Origin: JAJXSS01 sp964547135
GTDB taxonomy: Bacteria; Planctomycetota; Phycisphaerae; Phycisphaerales; Phycisphaeraceae
DNA: 64,000 nt
Direction of reading: 5' to 3'
Assembly: GCA_964547135.1 (NCBI GenBank)
Contig: CAZJMK010000001.1
Coordinates: forward strand, 1-64,000
A program made the translations under genes and the position numbers. Every line of letters starts with the position of its first letter. Position 1 is the first letter of the stretch. Shown one piece after another: positions 27,194 to 35,086 of the stretch. Under the pieces are notes generated by a model. It was not told the origin of the DNA and did no database searches. It saw only the letters and a program-made list of their open reading frames with translations.

Positions 27194-28360
27194 ATGCGAC
27201 TTGCCACCCTTCTGCCCATCATGCGCAGCCTCGCTCCCGAAGCCCTCGCCGAGTCGTGGGACAAAGTCGGCCTGCAAATGGGTGACCTGCAGCAAAACAT
27301 CACCCGTGCCCTGCTCTGCATCGATTTCACCCCCGCTGTACTCGATCAGGCAATCCAACAAAAAGTGCAACTGATCATTGCCTATCATCCGCCGATGTTT
27401 GCGCCGCTGTCGCGTCTGACGGAAGACGATTGGAAACAACGGCTACTCATTCAAGCCCTGCGTCATCACCTGGCCATTTATTCACCGCACACCGCGCTGG
27501 ACGCTGCACCCGGCGGCATGAATGACTGGTGGTGCGATGCCCTGGGCCGGGGCGTGCGTCAAGCCATTACACCTCATGCCGGTGCGACCAACCCAAGTGG
27601 TGGGGGGGTGAACAAAATTGTCACCTTTGTACCTGCAAAGGCAGTTGATCGCGTCCGCACCGCCATGGCTGAGGCTGGCGCCGGTTGCATCGGAGCGTAC
27701 AGTGAATGCTCGTTCACCAGTCAAGGCATCGGCACCTTCCGTGGCAGTGCCAACACCAACCCCACCATCGGCAAACCGGGCCGATTCGAAACCACCCCCG
27801 AAGTGCGGCTGGAAATGGTCTGCCCCGATGAAGTTTTGCCGGCTGTGCAACGGGCGCTGTTGCAAGCACACCCTTACGAAGAACCCGCGTTTGATGTGTA
27901 CCCATTGCTGCCGCCGTTGCGTCGTGAGGTGTCCCCCGTACACCCGCAGACCACCGCAGTCGTGGGCGCCGGGCGGCTGGTGACGCTCGATGAACCGGTG
28001 ACCCTGTCAGCCTTGGTGAAAAAAGTGCGTACCCGACTGGGCGATGATTGCTTGCAAATCATCACCCCGCCGCAGGTGAAGTGGTCCGACAAAAATCGCA
28101 AAGTTCATCGCATCGGCGTGTGCGTCGGTGCGGGGGGTTCACTGCTGGCACCCGCCCTCAAAGCCTGTCAAAACCAACTCGATGTTTTCATCACCGGCGA
28201 AATGCGCCATCACGATCAACTCGATGCCACCCAGCGCGGCGTGACCTTGCTGCTGGCTGGTCACACCCAAACCGAACGCCCTTACCTGTCCACCTACCGT
28301 GATCGACTGGCACAACGCACCGGTAAACAAATCAACTGGTTCATCAGTCATAGTGATTGA
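27194..28360 (+). CDS. Nif3-like dinuclear metal centre hexameric protein
   Basis: A 388-residue member of the NIF3/DUF34 family, sometimes named GTP cyclohydrolase I type 2 by homology. AESWDKVGLQMGD opens the fold, LIIAYHPPMFAPLSRL near residue 62 and AIYSPHTALDAAPGGMNDW near residue 100 carry metal ligands, and GEMRHHDQLDATQRGVTLLLAGHTQTER near the C terminus completes the site. The middle (about 130-250) is the PII-like inserted domain found in the long form (VPAKAVDRVRTAMAEAGAGC; AHPYEEPAFDVYPL). The family's true activity is unsettled. It has no operon partner. Confidence 0.92.
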   Translation: MRLATLLPIMRSLAPEALAESWDKVGLQMGDLQQNITRALLCIDFTPAVLDQAIQQKVQLIIAYHPPMFAPLSRLTEDDWKQRLLIQALRHHLAIYSPHTALDAAPGGMNDWWCDALGRGVRQAITPHAGATNPSGGGVNKIVTFVPAKAVDRVRTAMAEAGAGCIGAYSECSFTSQGIGTFRGSANTNPTIGKPGRFETTPEVRLEMVCPDEVLPAVQRALLQAHPYEEPAFDVYPLLPPLRREVSPVHPQTTAVVGAGRLVTLDEPVTLSALVKKVRTRLGDDCLQIITPPQVKWSDKNRKVHRIGVCVGAGGSLLAPALKACQNQLDVFITGEMRHHDQLDATQRGVTLLLAGHTQTERPYLSTYRDRLAQRTGKQINWFISHSD

Positions 28361-28428
28361 TAACGACGCTTGTTGGCCTTGGGGGTAACGGTCAGTGCGG
28401 GGTATTCAGTGAGGTAAAAAGTGCGAGG

Positions 28429-28809
28429 TCAGTTCGCGGATGAACTTTGCTGATGGGGTGAAATTACCACCACGTTGCGACGGCCGGAGTCGGGTTGGCG
28501 CCGGAACAAGGCGGAAAACAAACGAAACGGCAGGGTCAGAATTGACATCAATATCGCCAATACCAGAAACACCGCCACGCCGACGATGACGGCTGCGATA
28601 AAGAGCAGTATCAACGTGACAAGCGGAATCAGAAGAACCAGTGCTGCTGCCGCCAGCGCGGTTTTGACAATCCAACCTGGCTGGCGGTGGGCGTACTGGT
28701 AGTAACGACCGGCTACGGGATGATTTTGCAGATAAACGCGCCACATAACGTAACCGTAGCTCACAACATGAAGGCTGACAAGCGCGGGGTGCTTTGTGTA
28801 ATCGTCCAT
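28429..28809 (-). CDS. Small membrane protein of unknown function
   Basis: 126 residues. A soluble N-terminal 45 residues (VMWRVYLQNHPVAGRYYQYA) precede two strongly hydrophobic segments (IVKTALAAAALVLLIPLVTL and AAVIVGVAVFLVLAILMSIL) and an Arg-rich cytoplasmic tail. No family is recognised. It converges on the Nif3 gene. Immediately upstream of its ATG a repeat cluster begins, so its promoter must lie in or beyond repeat DNA. Confidence 0.6.
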   Translation of the reverse strand: MDDYTKHPALVSLHVVSYGYVMWRVYLQNHPVAGRYYQYAHRQPGWIVKTALAAAALVLLIPLVTLILLFIAAVIVGVAVFLVLAILMSILTLPFRLFSALFRRQPDSGRRNVVVISPHQQSSSAN

Positions 28810-28810
28810 G

Positions 28811-29100
28811 TAGCCCAGCCGCCCTCGGCTGGGTTGGTAAAGCCGTCGAGGGTATCTGCGCCGGGTTCACAAGGATCGCGGCGGCTGCTACCGTCTCGGC
28901 TGGGTTGGTAAAGCCGTCGAGGGTATCTGCGGGTGCCTGTGGGCAGACGCTTTGGGATGCCCACAGTGAATCGGCTGTGGCACCAAAGCGTGCCACAGGC
29001 ACCCATTCAAACAAATCACCTTGGACATACCCACCGCCGAGGGCGCCCCCGGTGGCGGTGCCACATGAAAACAACAACAGCACCGCCGAGGACGGCGGTG
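28811..29100. repeat. Large repeat cluster upstream of the flagellar operon
   Basis: The 594-bp space 28810-29403 begins with TAGCCCAGCCGCCCTCGGCT (28811-28837). GTAAAGCCGTCGAGGGTATC then appears twice (28839 and 28907), followed by the GTGGGCAGACGCTTTGGGAT / CTGTGGCACC unit with an inverted partner (28932-29005), and two CACCGCCGAGGGCG-type hairpins (29032-29062, 29080-29100). The rest, to 29325, shows no gene; 29326 on is the promoter. Confidence 0.75.
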
Positions 29101-29325
29101 CCCCACCGCAACACGCAGTTGAATGTCATTCAATTCGGTAAGGTTACTGCGCAAGGTTGAGCAGCGGTCGGCAAGCTTTGCGCAGTGAGGGTGAGTGATG
29201 ATGACGAAAGGGTTGATGTGGCCGACGGATGAGGTTTGCGGGGGAGTATGAAGTAAATGCCTTGAATCGAGTGTTATTCGTCATGTCTTTATTGACGCTT
29301 TGCGTTTGACAGTCATGAAAATATG

Positions 29326-29344
29326 TTGGCATCGGGGTTGCGTT
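29326..29344 (+). promoter_or_regulatory. Sigma-54 promoter of the flagellar operon
   Basis: TTGGCATCGGGGTTGCGTT has GG at 29328-29329 and GC at 29340-29341, exactly ten bases apart, with the consensus TTGGCA and TTGC flanks. Transcription would start near 29353, about 50 bp before the first ORF. Flagellar hook/rod operons are classic sigma-54 targets. Confidence 0.75.
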
Positions 29345-29403
29345 GGGTCATGGTGCACAGTGGCGCCCTGCGATGAGCGGGGTCAGGCTGTGACAGGGAA
29401 CCC

Positions 29404-29667
29404 GTGAACGTGAAACAGCGCATCCTCGATCATTTTGAAGCCAGTGGCGATGCCAACCTCGGGCAGACGTTGTTGCGTTTGGCGCAACTGGCCAAATTGC
29501 GGCATCAGATGAGCAGTGCGCAGGGCGCGATGTCGATGGAATTGGGCCGCATGATGACCATAACGGAAGACGGAGTTGAAGGACTCGACTCCGAGGCCGG
29601 GCTTGTACCTCCCCGCATCAGGGCAGAGCATGGGCAGGGTCGGTGCCACAGGGAGGTGGACCGATGA
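29404..29667 (+). CDS. Small hypothetical protein, first gene of the flagellar operon
   Basis: 87 residues from a GTG start: MNVKQRILDHFEASGDANLG, then TLLRLAQLAKLRHQMSSAQG and a polar tail. It is soluble, with two predicted amphipathic helices; no family is recognised. Two things support it as a gene: it is the first frame after the sigma-54 promoter, and its TGA overlaps the flgF ATG (ATGA at 29664-29667), implying coupled translation. The GTG start lacks a clear ribosome-binding site, so the exact start is uncertain. Confidence 0.55.
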   Translation: MNVKQRILDHFEASGDANLGQTLLRLAQLAKLRHQMSSAQGAMSMELGRMMTITEDGVEGLDSEAGLVPPRIRAEHGQGRCHREVDR

Positions 29668-30446
29668 ACTACGGCCTGTACCTTTCCGCATCAGGCGCCC
29701 TGACGGCCTTGTACCGTCAGGACGTCTTTGCCAACAATCTGGCGAACGTGCAGACGGTCGGTTTCAAAGCCGATCGTCCGAGTGTGCGCCAGCGTGATGC
29801 CGAGTCGGTGGAGGGCGGGTTTTCGGAGTTTCGCAAACACCTGCTGGACAAGATGGGCGGCGGGGTGATGGCTGGGCCGCAGGTGGTGAGTTTCACCCGT
29901 GGTTCACTCACGGCAACGGGCAACCCGCTGGACTTGGCACTGCGGGAGGACAATTCGTTTTTCGCGGTGCAGATGAAAAACCCGACCGACGGCAGCACGC
30001 AGATCAGGCTGACCCGTGACGGACGATTTTCATTGGATGCGCAGGGGCAATTGGTGACGCGCACCGGCGGACATCCGGTGTTGAATGAACAGAATCAGCC
30101 GATCACGTTGGCGACCGATCAGCCGGTGCAGGTCAGCCCGGATGGACAGATCACACAGGGTGGCGAAGCAGTGGCGCAATTGCAGATCACAGCCGTGGCT
30201 CGGCGGGATCAGTTGGTAAAGCAGGGGCAGAACATGCTCTGGTTTGAAAATGGTATGGATCAGCGCGTGCCTACGGAGGACGCGACGGTGGTCCCGGAAC
30301 ACGTGGAAAGCAGTTCGGTGGACCCGGTGCGGGCGTTGATGGATTTGGTGTCAGCGACCAAGGCGGTGGGTTCGAACGGCAATTTGATCAAGTACCACGA
30401 TCAGATGATGGAAAAAGCGATCAATACCTTGGGGAGGTTGGCTTAA
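29664..30446 (+). CDS. flgF: Flagellar basal-body rod protein FlgF
   Basis: 260-residue proximal-rod protein. The N-terminal signature YLSASGALTALYRQDVFANNLANVQTVGFKAD is the flagellar rod/hook N-motif, and the C terminus EHVESSSVDPVRALMDLVSATKAV...YHDQMMEKAINTLGRLA is the matching C-motif; both ends pair in a coiled coil in the rod. It is called FlgF rather than FlgG because it precedes a second, better FlgG and is shorter. GGGAGGTGG lies before the ATG, which overlaps the upstream stop. It is exported by the flagellar type III system without a cleaved signal. Confidence 0.88.
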   Translation: MNYGLYLSASGALTALYRQDVFANNLANVQTVGFKADRPSVRQRDAESVEGGFSEFRKHLLDKMGGGVMAGPQVVSFTRGSLTATGNPLDLALREDNSFFAVQMKNPTDGSTQIRLTRDGRFSLDAQGQLVTRTGGHPVLNEQNQPITLATDQPVQVSPDGQITQGGEAVAQLQITAVARRDQLVKQGQNMLWFENGMDQRVPTEDATVVPEHVESSSVDPVRALMDLVSATKAVGSNGNLIKYHDQMMEKAINTLGRLA

Positions 30447-30448
30447 AG

Positions 30449-30521
30449 AAAGTGGTCAAGTGGTCGAGTGGTCGAGTGACGGAACGCCCTCACCCTTTCC
30501 CTCTCCCGGAGGGAGAGGGGA
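30449..30521. repeat. GTGGTCGAGTGG units plus CTCCCGGAGGGAG hairpin
   Basis: Three tandem GTGGTCGAGTG-like units (30449-30480) are followed by CCCTCACCC...CTCTCCCGGAGGGAGAGGG (30484-30521), a strong hairpin. A second CTCCCGGAGGGAG copy is at 31440-31499. Both sit between genes of the flagellar operon. Confidence 0.75.
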
Positions 30522-30558
30522 CGGAAAAGCGGTCAAGCGGCGGAAAGGAAGATGAAGC

Positions 30559-31368
30559 ATGGCGGTGATAGCACTACATTCGGCGGCGACAGGGTTGTCG
30601 GCTTTGAGCCGTGAGTTGGACGTGATTGCCAACAACCTGGCGAACTCGAACACGGTGGGGTTCAAAAGTTCACGGGTCAATTTTGAGGATTTGTTGTACC
30701 AGGAAGTGGCGCAGCCGGGGGTGGAAAACGCCAACGGGGATCAACGGCCGACGGGTTTGTTTGTCGGTTTGGGGACGCGCATCAGCAATACACAATTTGA
30801 TTTCAGCAAGGGTTCGCCGATCGAAACCGGGCGCGATTTGGACATGATGGTGGATGGCAGCGGCTTGTTTCAGGTGCGACTGTTGCAGGAACTGGGTTCG
30901 GGGGTTGGCTACGCAAGGGCGGGCAATTTTTTCCGCAACAGCATTGGTGAACTGGTATTGGGGAATAGTCAGGGGCCGAGGGTCGAGCCGCCGATCACGA
31001 TCCCGGAGGATGCACAGACGATTGAAATCAGTGCGGACGGACAGATCAATGTGTTTGTGCCCAATCAGACGGACCCGATCAACGTCGGACAGATGCAATT
31101 GGCGAGCTTTGTGAACACGTCGGGGTTGAAACCGATTGGTGCGAATTTGTATATCGAAACGGCTGCATCGGGTCCGCCGATTCTGGGCAACCCGGGTGAG
31201 GGAAGTTTCGGCACGATCGTGCAGCGGTTTTTGGAATCGTCCAATGTCGATTCGGTGCGCGAGTTGGTGAACCTGATCAAAACCCAACGCGCGTTTGAAA
31301 TGAACAGTCAGTCGATCAAGGCAGCGGACAGCGCGATGCAGGTGATCAGCAACCTAAGCCGGTTTTGA
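30559..31368 (+). CDS. flgG: Flagellar distal rod protein FlgG
   Basis: 269 residues, near the usual 260. The N-motif LHSAATGLSALSRELDVIANNLANSNTVGFKSSRVNFEDLLYQ is the FlgG form. The middle has the FlgE/F/G-like D1 strand region (GRDLDMMVDGSGLFQVRL; YARAGNFFRNSIGELVLGN), and the C-motif is RFLESSNVDSVRELVNLIKTQRAFEMNSQSIKAADSAMQVISNL. FlgG forms the distal rod that crosses the periplasm inside the P and L rings encoded downstream. GAAGGAAG precedes the ATG. Confidence 0.95.
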   Translation: MAVIALHSAATGLSALSRELDVIANNLANSNTVGFKSSRVNFEDLLYQEVAQPGVENANGDQRPTGLFVGLGTRISNTQFDFSKGSPIETGRDLDMMVDGSGLFQVRLLQELGSGVGYARAGNFFRNSIGELVLGNSQGPRVEPPITIPEDAQTIEISADGQINVFVPNQTDPINVGQMQLASFVNTSGLKPIGANLYIETAASGPPILGNPGEGSFGTIVQRFLESSNVDSVRELVNLIKTQRAFEMNSQSIKAADSAMQVISNLSRF

Positions 31369-31439
31369 TTGAGTGAGAATGAGTATTTGATGGTGTTTGT
31401 GGACAAATGAAAGAATTAAAAACCAGGTAAATGCAACAG

Positions 31440-31499
31440 ACGCCCTCACCCCAACCCCCGCCATGGCGAGGTTTTCAACTCTCCCGGAGGGAGAGGGGG
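31440..31499. repeat. CTCTCCCGGAGGGAGAGGG-type repeat between flgG and flgA
   Basis: CGCCCTCACCCCAACCCCC at the left and ACTCTCCCGGAGGGAGAGGG at the right form the second copy of the repeat at 30484-30521, with a different middle. The right half is itself a perfect hairpin. Confidence 0.7.
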
Positions 31500-31524
31500 G
31501 CCCAAACAAAGATTAAATCTGTAA

Positions 31525-32616
31525 ATGTTAATGATGATGAAGCATACCCATGACATGCTGCGACGGATGATGATCGTGATGCTCACGATCGGGTTGTGGT
31601 GCGCTGCGGAGTCGAGCACTCGTGCCTTGGCGACCACAGCGACGATGAACACAGTGACTGTGCGCAGCAGTGCGGTGGTGGGTGATTTGGCAGCGATGAC
31701 GTTGGCGGATGTAGCAGGCGTTGAAGGCCCGAGTGCGGAGGCGATCAAGGCGTTGAGCGTGGCGGTGTCAGCAGGGGGTGTGCGTCAGACGGAAGTGGTG
31801 AAAGTGTTGGAAGCTGCGGGGTTTCATCGGGCACAGGTGGTGGTGAAGGGGTTTGCGGTTTGCCGAGTGGAATCGGGCGGCAAGGTGCAAGGCGATGAGG
31901 CGATGGCCCTCACGCAAAACACCCCTGCAAAGCAAGTGGAAGCGAGTGCGGACGATACGACGACCTTGCATGACAAGGTGGTTGGTTTTGTGGCCAACCT
32001 GGCCAAGGCACCGGTGACGGAACTGCGGATTGAGTTTGCGGCAGCGGATGTGAAGGTGTTGCAACAACGCCTTGGTGATGTTCGGTTGGAAATTGAAGCG
32101 GGCGGGTCGGGCGGCACGGGTCGTGTGCCGATGGTTTTGCGAAGGTATCACGGGGATGCACTGGTTGATACCCAGCGCATCACAGCGGAAGTTTCAAGGC
32201 GTTATCAAGCCCTGGTGCTGACAAGGACACTGAGCAAGGGTGAAGTGGTTGGTGCGGGGGATGTGGTGTTGCGCGACGTATATGTGACTGGCAGTATACA
32301 ACCGGTGATGGATGCCAATCAAGCGGTGGGCATGATGATGCGCGGATTGGCACGTGAAGGTTCGGTGTTGATGAGCGACCAACTGCAACCGGCACGGATT
32401 GTGCAGCGCGGGCAGTTGATCACAGTGCGCAGTCTGGCGGGGAACGTATCGGTGACGATGACGGCCCGGGCGATGGATGATGCAGGCGCAGGACAGGTCA
32501 TCGCTGTACGCAATGAAAAATCAAGGCAGACATTCACCGCACGGATTACTGCGGAAGGGCAGGGTGTGCTGGTGGGTGATACTTCGTTGGCTGCATCGGC
32601 GGAGGGGGCGCGATGA
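31525..32616 (+). CDS. flgA: Flagellar P-ring assembly chaperone FlgA
   Basis: 363 residues, longer than enterobacterial FlgA (about 220). A signal peptide (RRMMIVMLTIGLWCAAESSTRALA) is followed by about 160 residues of less conserved periplasmic sequence. The SAF/FlgA domain follows: YQALVLTRTLSKGEVVGAGD near residue 235, then VQRGQLITVRSLAGNVSVTM near 292 and TFTARITAEGQGVL. FlgA helps FlgI assemble into the periplasmic P ring. Several ATGs (31525-31537) are possible starts. Its TGA overlaps the flgH ATG (ATGA). Confidence 0.85.
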   Translation: MLMMMKHTHDMLRRMMIVMLTIGLWCAAESSTRALATTATMNTVTVRSSAVVGDLAAMTLADVAGVEGPSAEAIKALSVAVSAGGVRQTEVVKVLEAAGFHRAQVVVKGFAVCRVESGGKVQGDEAMALTQNTPAKQVEASADDTTTLHDKVVGFVANLAKAPVTELRIEFAAADVKVLQQRLGDVRLEIEAGGSGGTGRVPMVLRRYHGDALVDTQRITAEVSRRYQALVLTRTLSKGEVVGAGDVVLRDVYVTGSIQPVMDANQAVGMMMRGLAREGSVLMSDQLQPARIVQRGQLITVRSLAGNVSVTMTARAMDDAGAGQVIAVRNEKSRQTFTARITAEGQGVLVGDTSLAASAEGAR

Positions 32617-33341
32617 AGGTAAATACGATAACAATGGCAATGGTGATGTTGGTGGTGTCAACGGTGGTGATGGCACAGACATCATCGCTTTACATGCAGC
32701 AGGTAACGCCACCTGCACCGATGCCGATGACACCAGGGACACCGGGGGCGGAGTTACCGGGCGTGCCGTTGTCGCCGGCGGTGGCGCAGGTGAGTTTGAT
32801 TGCGGTGCGTGTGCCGGAACCCAGGCGGTTTGCGCTGCATGATTTGGTGACGATCATCGTGCGGGAAAACACGTCCGCGGATGCGACATCATCGCTGGAT
32901 ACCGGAAAGGATTCACAGTTCAACGGCGAAATCAGCAACTGGCCGGGGATTCGGGTGTTTGATTTACTGGCGGACCAGGTGCTGGCGCAAGGGCCTAATG
33001 ACAAACCCAAGCTGGGCGTGAAGTTCAAGAACGAGTTCAAGGGGGAGGGTGACTACTCACGACGGGATAGTTTCACGACACGGGTGACAGCCCGGATCAT
33101 CGATATCAAACCCAACGGCACATTGGTGCTGGAAGCCCGCAAGTTCATTCAGAGCGACAAGGAAAGCATGGAACTGGTGCTGACGGGTGTCTGTCGGCGG
33201 GAGGATGTACACACGGATAACACGGTGCAATCGACTCAGATGTATGACCTGAGGCTGGTGAAAAATCATCAGGGTGAATTGTTTCGTGCGACGGACAAAG
33301 GCGTGCTGACGAAGATGTTTGAGTTTTTGTTCAATTTTTGA
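32613..33341 (+). CDS. flgH: Flagellar L-ring protein FlgH, without a visible lipobox
   Basis: 242-residue L-ring subunit. The core motifs FALHDLVTIIVRENTSADAT near residue 70, RDSFTTRVTARIIDIKPNGTLVLEARKFI near residue 150, and TGVCRREDVHTDNTVQSTQMYDL are all present. The first 22 residues are a signal peptide ending VVSTVVMAQTSS. Unlike typical FlgH there is no Cys at the cleavage site, so lipid anchoring is not predicted. Translation is coupled to flgA through ATGA. FlgH forms the outer-membrane bushing around the rod. Confidence 0.92.
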   Translation: MKVNTITMAMVMLVVSTVVMAQTSSLYMQQVTPPAPMPMTPGTPGAELPGVPLSPAVAQVSLIAVRVPEPRRFALHDLVTIIVRENTSADATSSLDTGKDSQFNGEISNWPGIRVFDLLADQVLAQGPNDKPKLGVKFKNEFKGEGDYSRRDSFTTRVTARIIDIKPNGTLVLEARKFIQSDKESMELVLTGVCRREDVHTDNTVQSTQMYDLRLVKNHQGELFRATDKGVLTKMFEFLFNF

Positions 33342-33354
33342 ATGGGCGAAACGA

Positions 33355-34455
33355 ATGCTGCGCATGGATCGAAAATATTGGATGTCAGCGATCATCACGC
33401 TGTTGATAGTGATGGTGATGGTGGTCGGTGTGACATCGACCTGGGCGGCGCAGGTGCAGGATGTGGTGCGATTGAAGGGCAGCGAGGGGGGCAAGCTGGT
33501 GGGCATGGGTTTGGTGGTGGGTTTGGCGGGAACGGGGGATGGGGGAAAGTTTTTGCCTGCGATGCGGCCATTAGCGACGGTGGTGCAGCAGTTGATTGAC
33601 CCCAATACGGTGGTGGCGGAATTGAATAATGCAAAGAACGTGGCCTTGGTGGCGTTGACAGCCAACATACCGGATACGGGAGTGCGGGAGGGGGATCGGG
33701 TGGATGTGCAGGTGGCGGCGATTGGGCCGAGTAAAAGTTTGGTGGGGGGGCGGTTGTTTTTGATACCGTTGACGGGGCCGTTGCCGGGGTCACCGGTGTT
33801 TGCGTTTGCGGAAGGGCCGGTGTCGATTGAGGACGCGGCTACGCCGACGGTGGGGGTGGTGAAGCGCGGGGCGCAACTGACGCGCGATGTGATGACAAGG
33901 TATTTGGATCAGCAGGGTCGGATCACGCTGGTGTTGAATGACAGTGTGGCCGGCTGGCCGATGGCGAACAATCTGGCGAACTTGATCAATGGGTTATTGG
34001 CGCCGGACGGGCCGAACATTGCGAAGGCGGTGGATCAGAAGAATGTGGTGATTGCGGTGCCGGAGTTTGAAAGGAGCGACCCAGCGGCGTTCATCAGTCA
34101 GATTTTGACCAGTTATGTTGATCCGTCGTTGATCGGATCGGGGGCGAAGGTGGTGGTGAACGAGCGGACGGGGACGATTGTGGTGACGGGGGATGTGCAG
34201 ATTTCGCCGGTGATCATTTCGCACAAAGGATTGACGATCACGACGTTGAACCCGACACCTGTGCCGACGGTGCTGAACCCGGTGCGGGAGGCGCACAATT
34301 TTATTGCGATGGATACGGAAAAGCGGGCTGCGAACCGGTTGGCGGACCTGCTCACGGCTTTGAATCAGTTGAAGGTGGAGGCCCCGGATCGGATTGCGAT
34401 TTTGAAGGAACTGCATCGTAGTGGGAAGTTGCATGCACAGTTGATTTTGGAATGA
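33355..34455 (+). CDS. flgI: Flagellar P-ring protein FlgI
   Basis: About 366 residues, the usual length. A signal peptide with a long hydrophobic core (MSAIITLLIVMVMVVGVTSTWAA) is followed by VQDVVRLKGSEGGKLVGMGLVVGLAGTGDGG, the FlgI opening motif (normally RxNQLxGYGLVVGLxGTGD). KNVALVALTANIPDTGVREGDRVDV, VVNERTGTIVVTGDVQISPVIISHKGLTI near residue 265 and DLLTALNQLKVEAPDRIAILKELHRSGKLHAQLI close it. The start is 33355 or 33364. FlgI forms the P ring in the periplasm. Confidence 0.95.
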   Translation: MLRMDRKYWMSAIITLLIVMVMVVGVTSTWAAQVQDVVRLKGSEGGKLVGMGLVVGLAGTGDGGKFLPAMRPLATVVQQLIDPNTVVAELNNAKNVALVALTANIPDTGVREGDRVDVQVAAIGPSKSLVGGRLFLIPLTGPLPGSPVFAFAEGPVSIEDAATPTVGVVKRGAQLTRDVMTRYLDQQGRITLVLNDSVAGWPMANNLANLINGLLAPDGPNIAKAVDQKNVVIAVPEFERSDPAAFISQILTSYVDPSLIGSGAKVVVNERTGTIVVTGDVQISPVIISHKGLTITTLNPTPVPTVLNPVREAHNFIAMDTEKRAANRLADLLTALNQLKVEAPDRIAILKELHRSGKLHAQLILE

Positions 34456-34456
34456 G

Positions 34457-34585
34457 GAAGAAGTGGCCGAGTGGTCGAGTGGCCAAGTGGTCAAGTGACG
34501 GAATCGCATTCGGAAGTTAGCGCCGCGACTTGTCGCGTCTGGTCGGAGTGGTTCATCGGTGTGTCAGTGAGTCGGTTAATCGGTT
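34457..34585. repeat. Stacked repeats between flgI and flgJ-like gene
   Basis: Four GTGGCCGAGTGGTCAAG-like units (34457-34503) are followed by CGGAAGTTAGCGCCGCGACT...CGCGTCTGGTCGGAG (34510-34547) and TTCATCGGTG...GAGTCGGTTAATCGG (34551-34585). The order mirrors 16112-16320. Confidence 0.75.
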
Positions 34586-34606
34586 GAAGAAAAGACCATT
34601 AATTCA

Positions 34607-35047
34607 ATGAGTGAGTCGTCGAGTACGAAGGCAAGAAATGAAAGTCGAATGAAAATTTCGAGCGACATCAATTTTGGTGAGGATGTGCGGACGATGACGA
34701 CGGGGGTGTCGTTGGGCGCGACACATTTTTCAAAGGTGCTGGCGCTGCAGGACACGGCGACGGGGCGAACACCCCAGACGCGAGAGGAAATGGTAAGGAG
34801 CACCGCGGAGGAACTGGTGGCGACGGCTTTGGTGAAACCGCTTTTGGAACAGTTGAGGAATGACCCGTTCAAGGCGGATTTGTTTGACGGCGGACAGGCG
34901 GAGGAGGCGTTCGGGGCGCAGATGGACACGGTATTGGCGGATCGGATGGTGCAGGGGATGCGGCTGACGGTGGTGGAAGGGGTGTATCGCACGCTGATGC
35001 AACGCGGGCCGATGGAACAGGGAAGCAAGGTGGATGTGGTGCGGTGA
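34607..35047 (+). CDS. FlgJ-like rod-binding protein
   Basis: 146 residues with the rod-binding domain of FlgJ: HFSKVLALQDTATG near residue 45, then REEMVRSTAEELVATALVKPLLEQLRNDPFKADLFDGGQAEEAFGAQMDTVLADRM, the helical core usually written LVxxMLKxMR...mydxqlaqxla. There is no C-terminal muramidase domain, which is common outside proteobacteria; another enzyme must open the peptidoglycan. It acts as rod cap or scaffold in the periplasm. The context between flgI and flgN fits. Confidence 0.8.
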   Translation: MSESSSTKARNESRMKISSDINFGEDVRTMTTGVSLGATHFSKVLALQDTATGRTPQTREEMVRSTAEELVATALVKPLLEQLRNDPFKADLFDGGQAEEAFGAQMDTVLADRMVQGMRLTVVEGVYRTLMQRGPMEQGSKVDVVR

Positions 35048-35086
35048 TAGCGGTTGTGAAAACAGCAGAGACAGGGATGTCGAATC

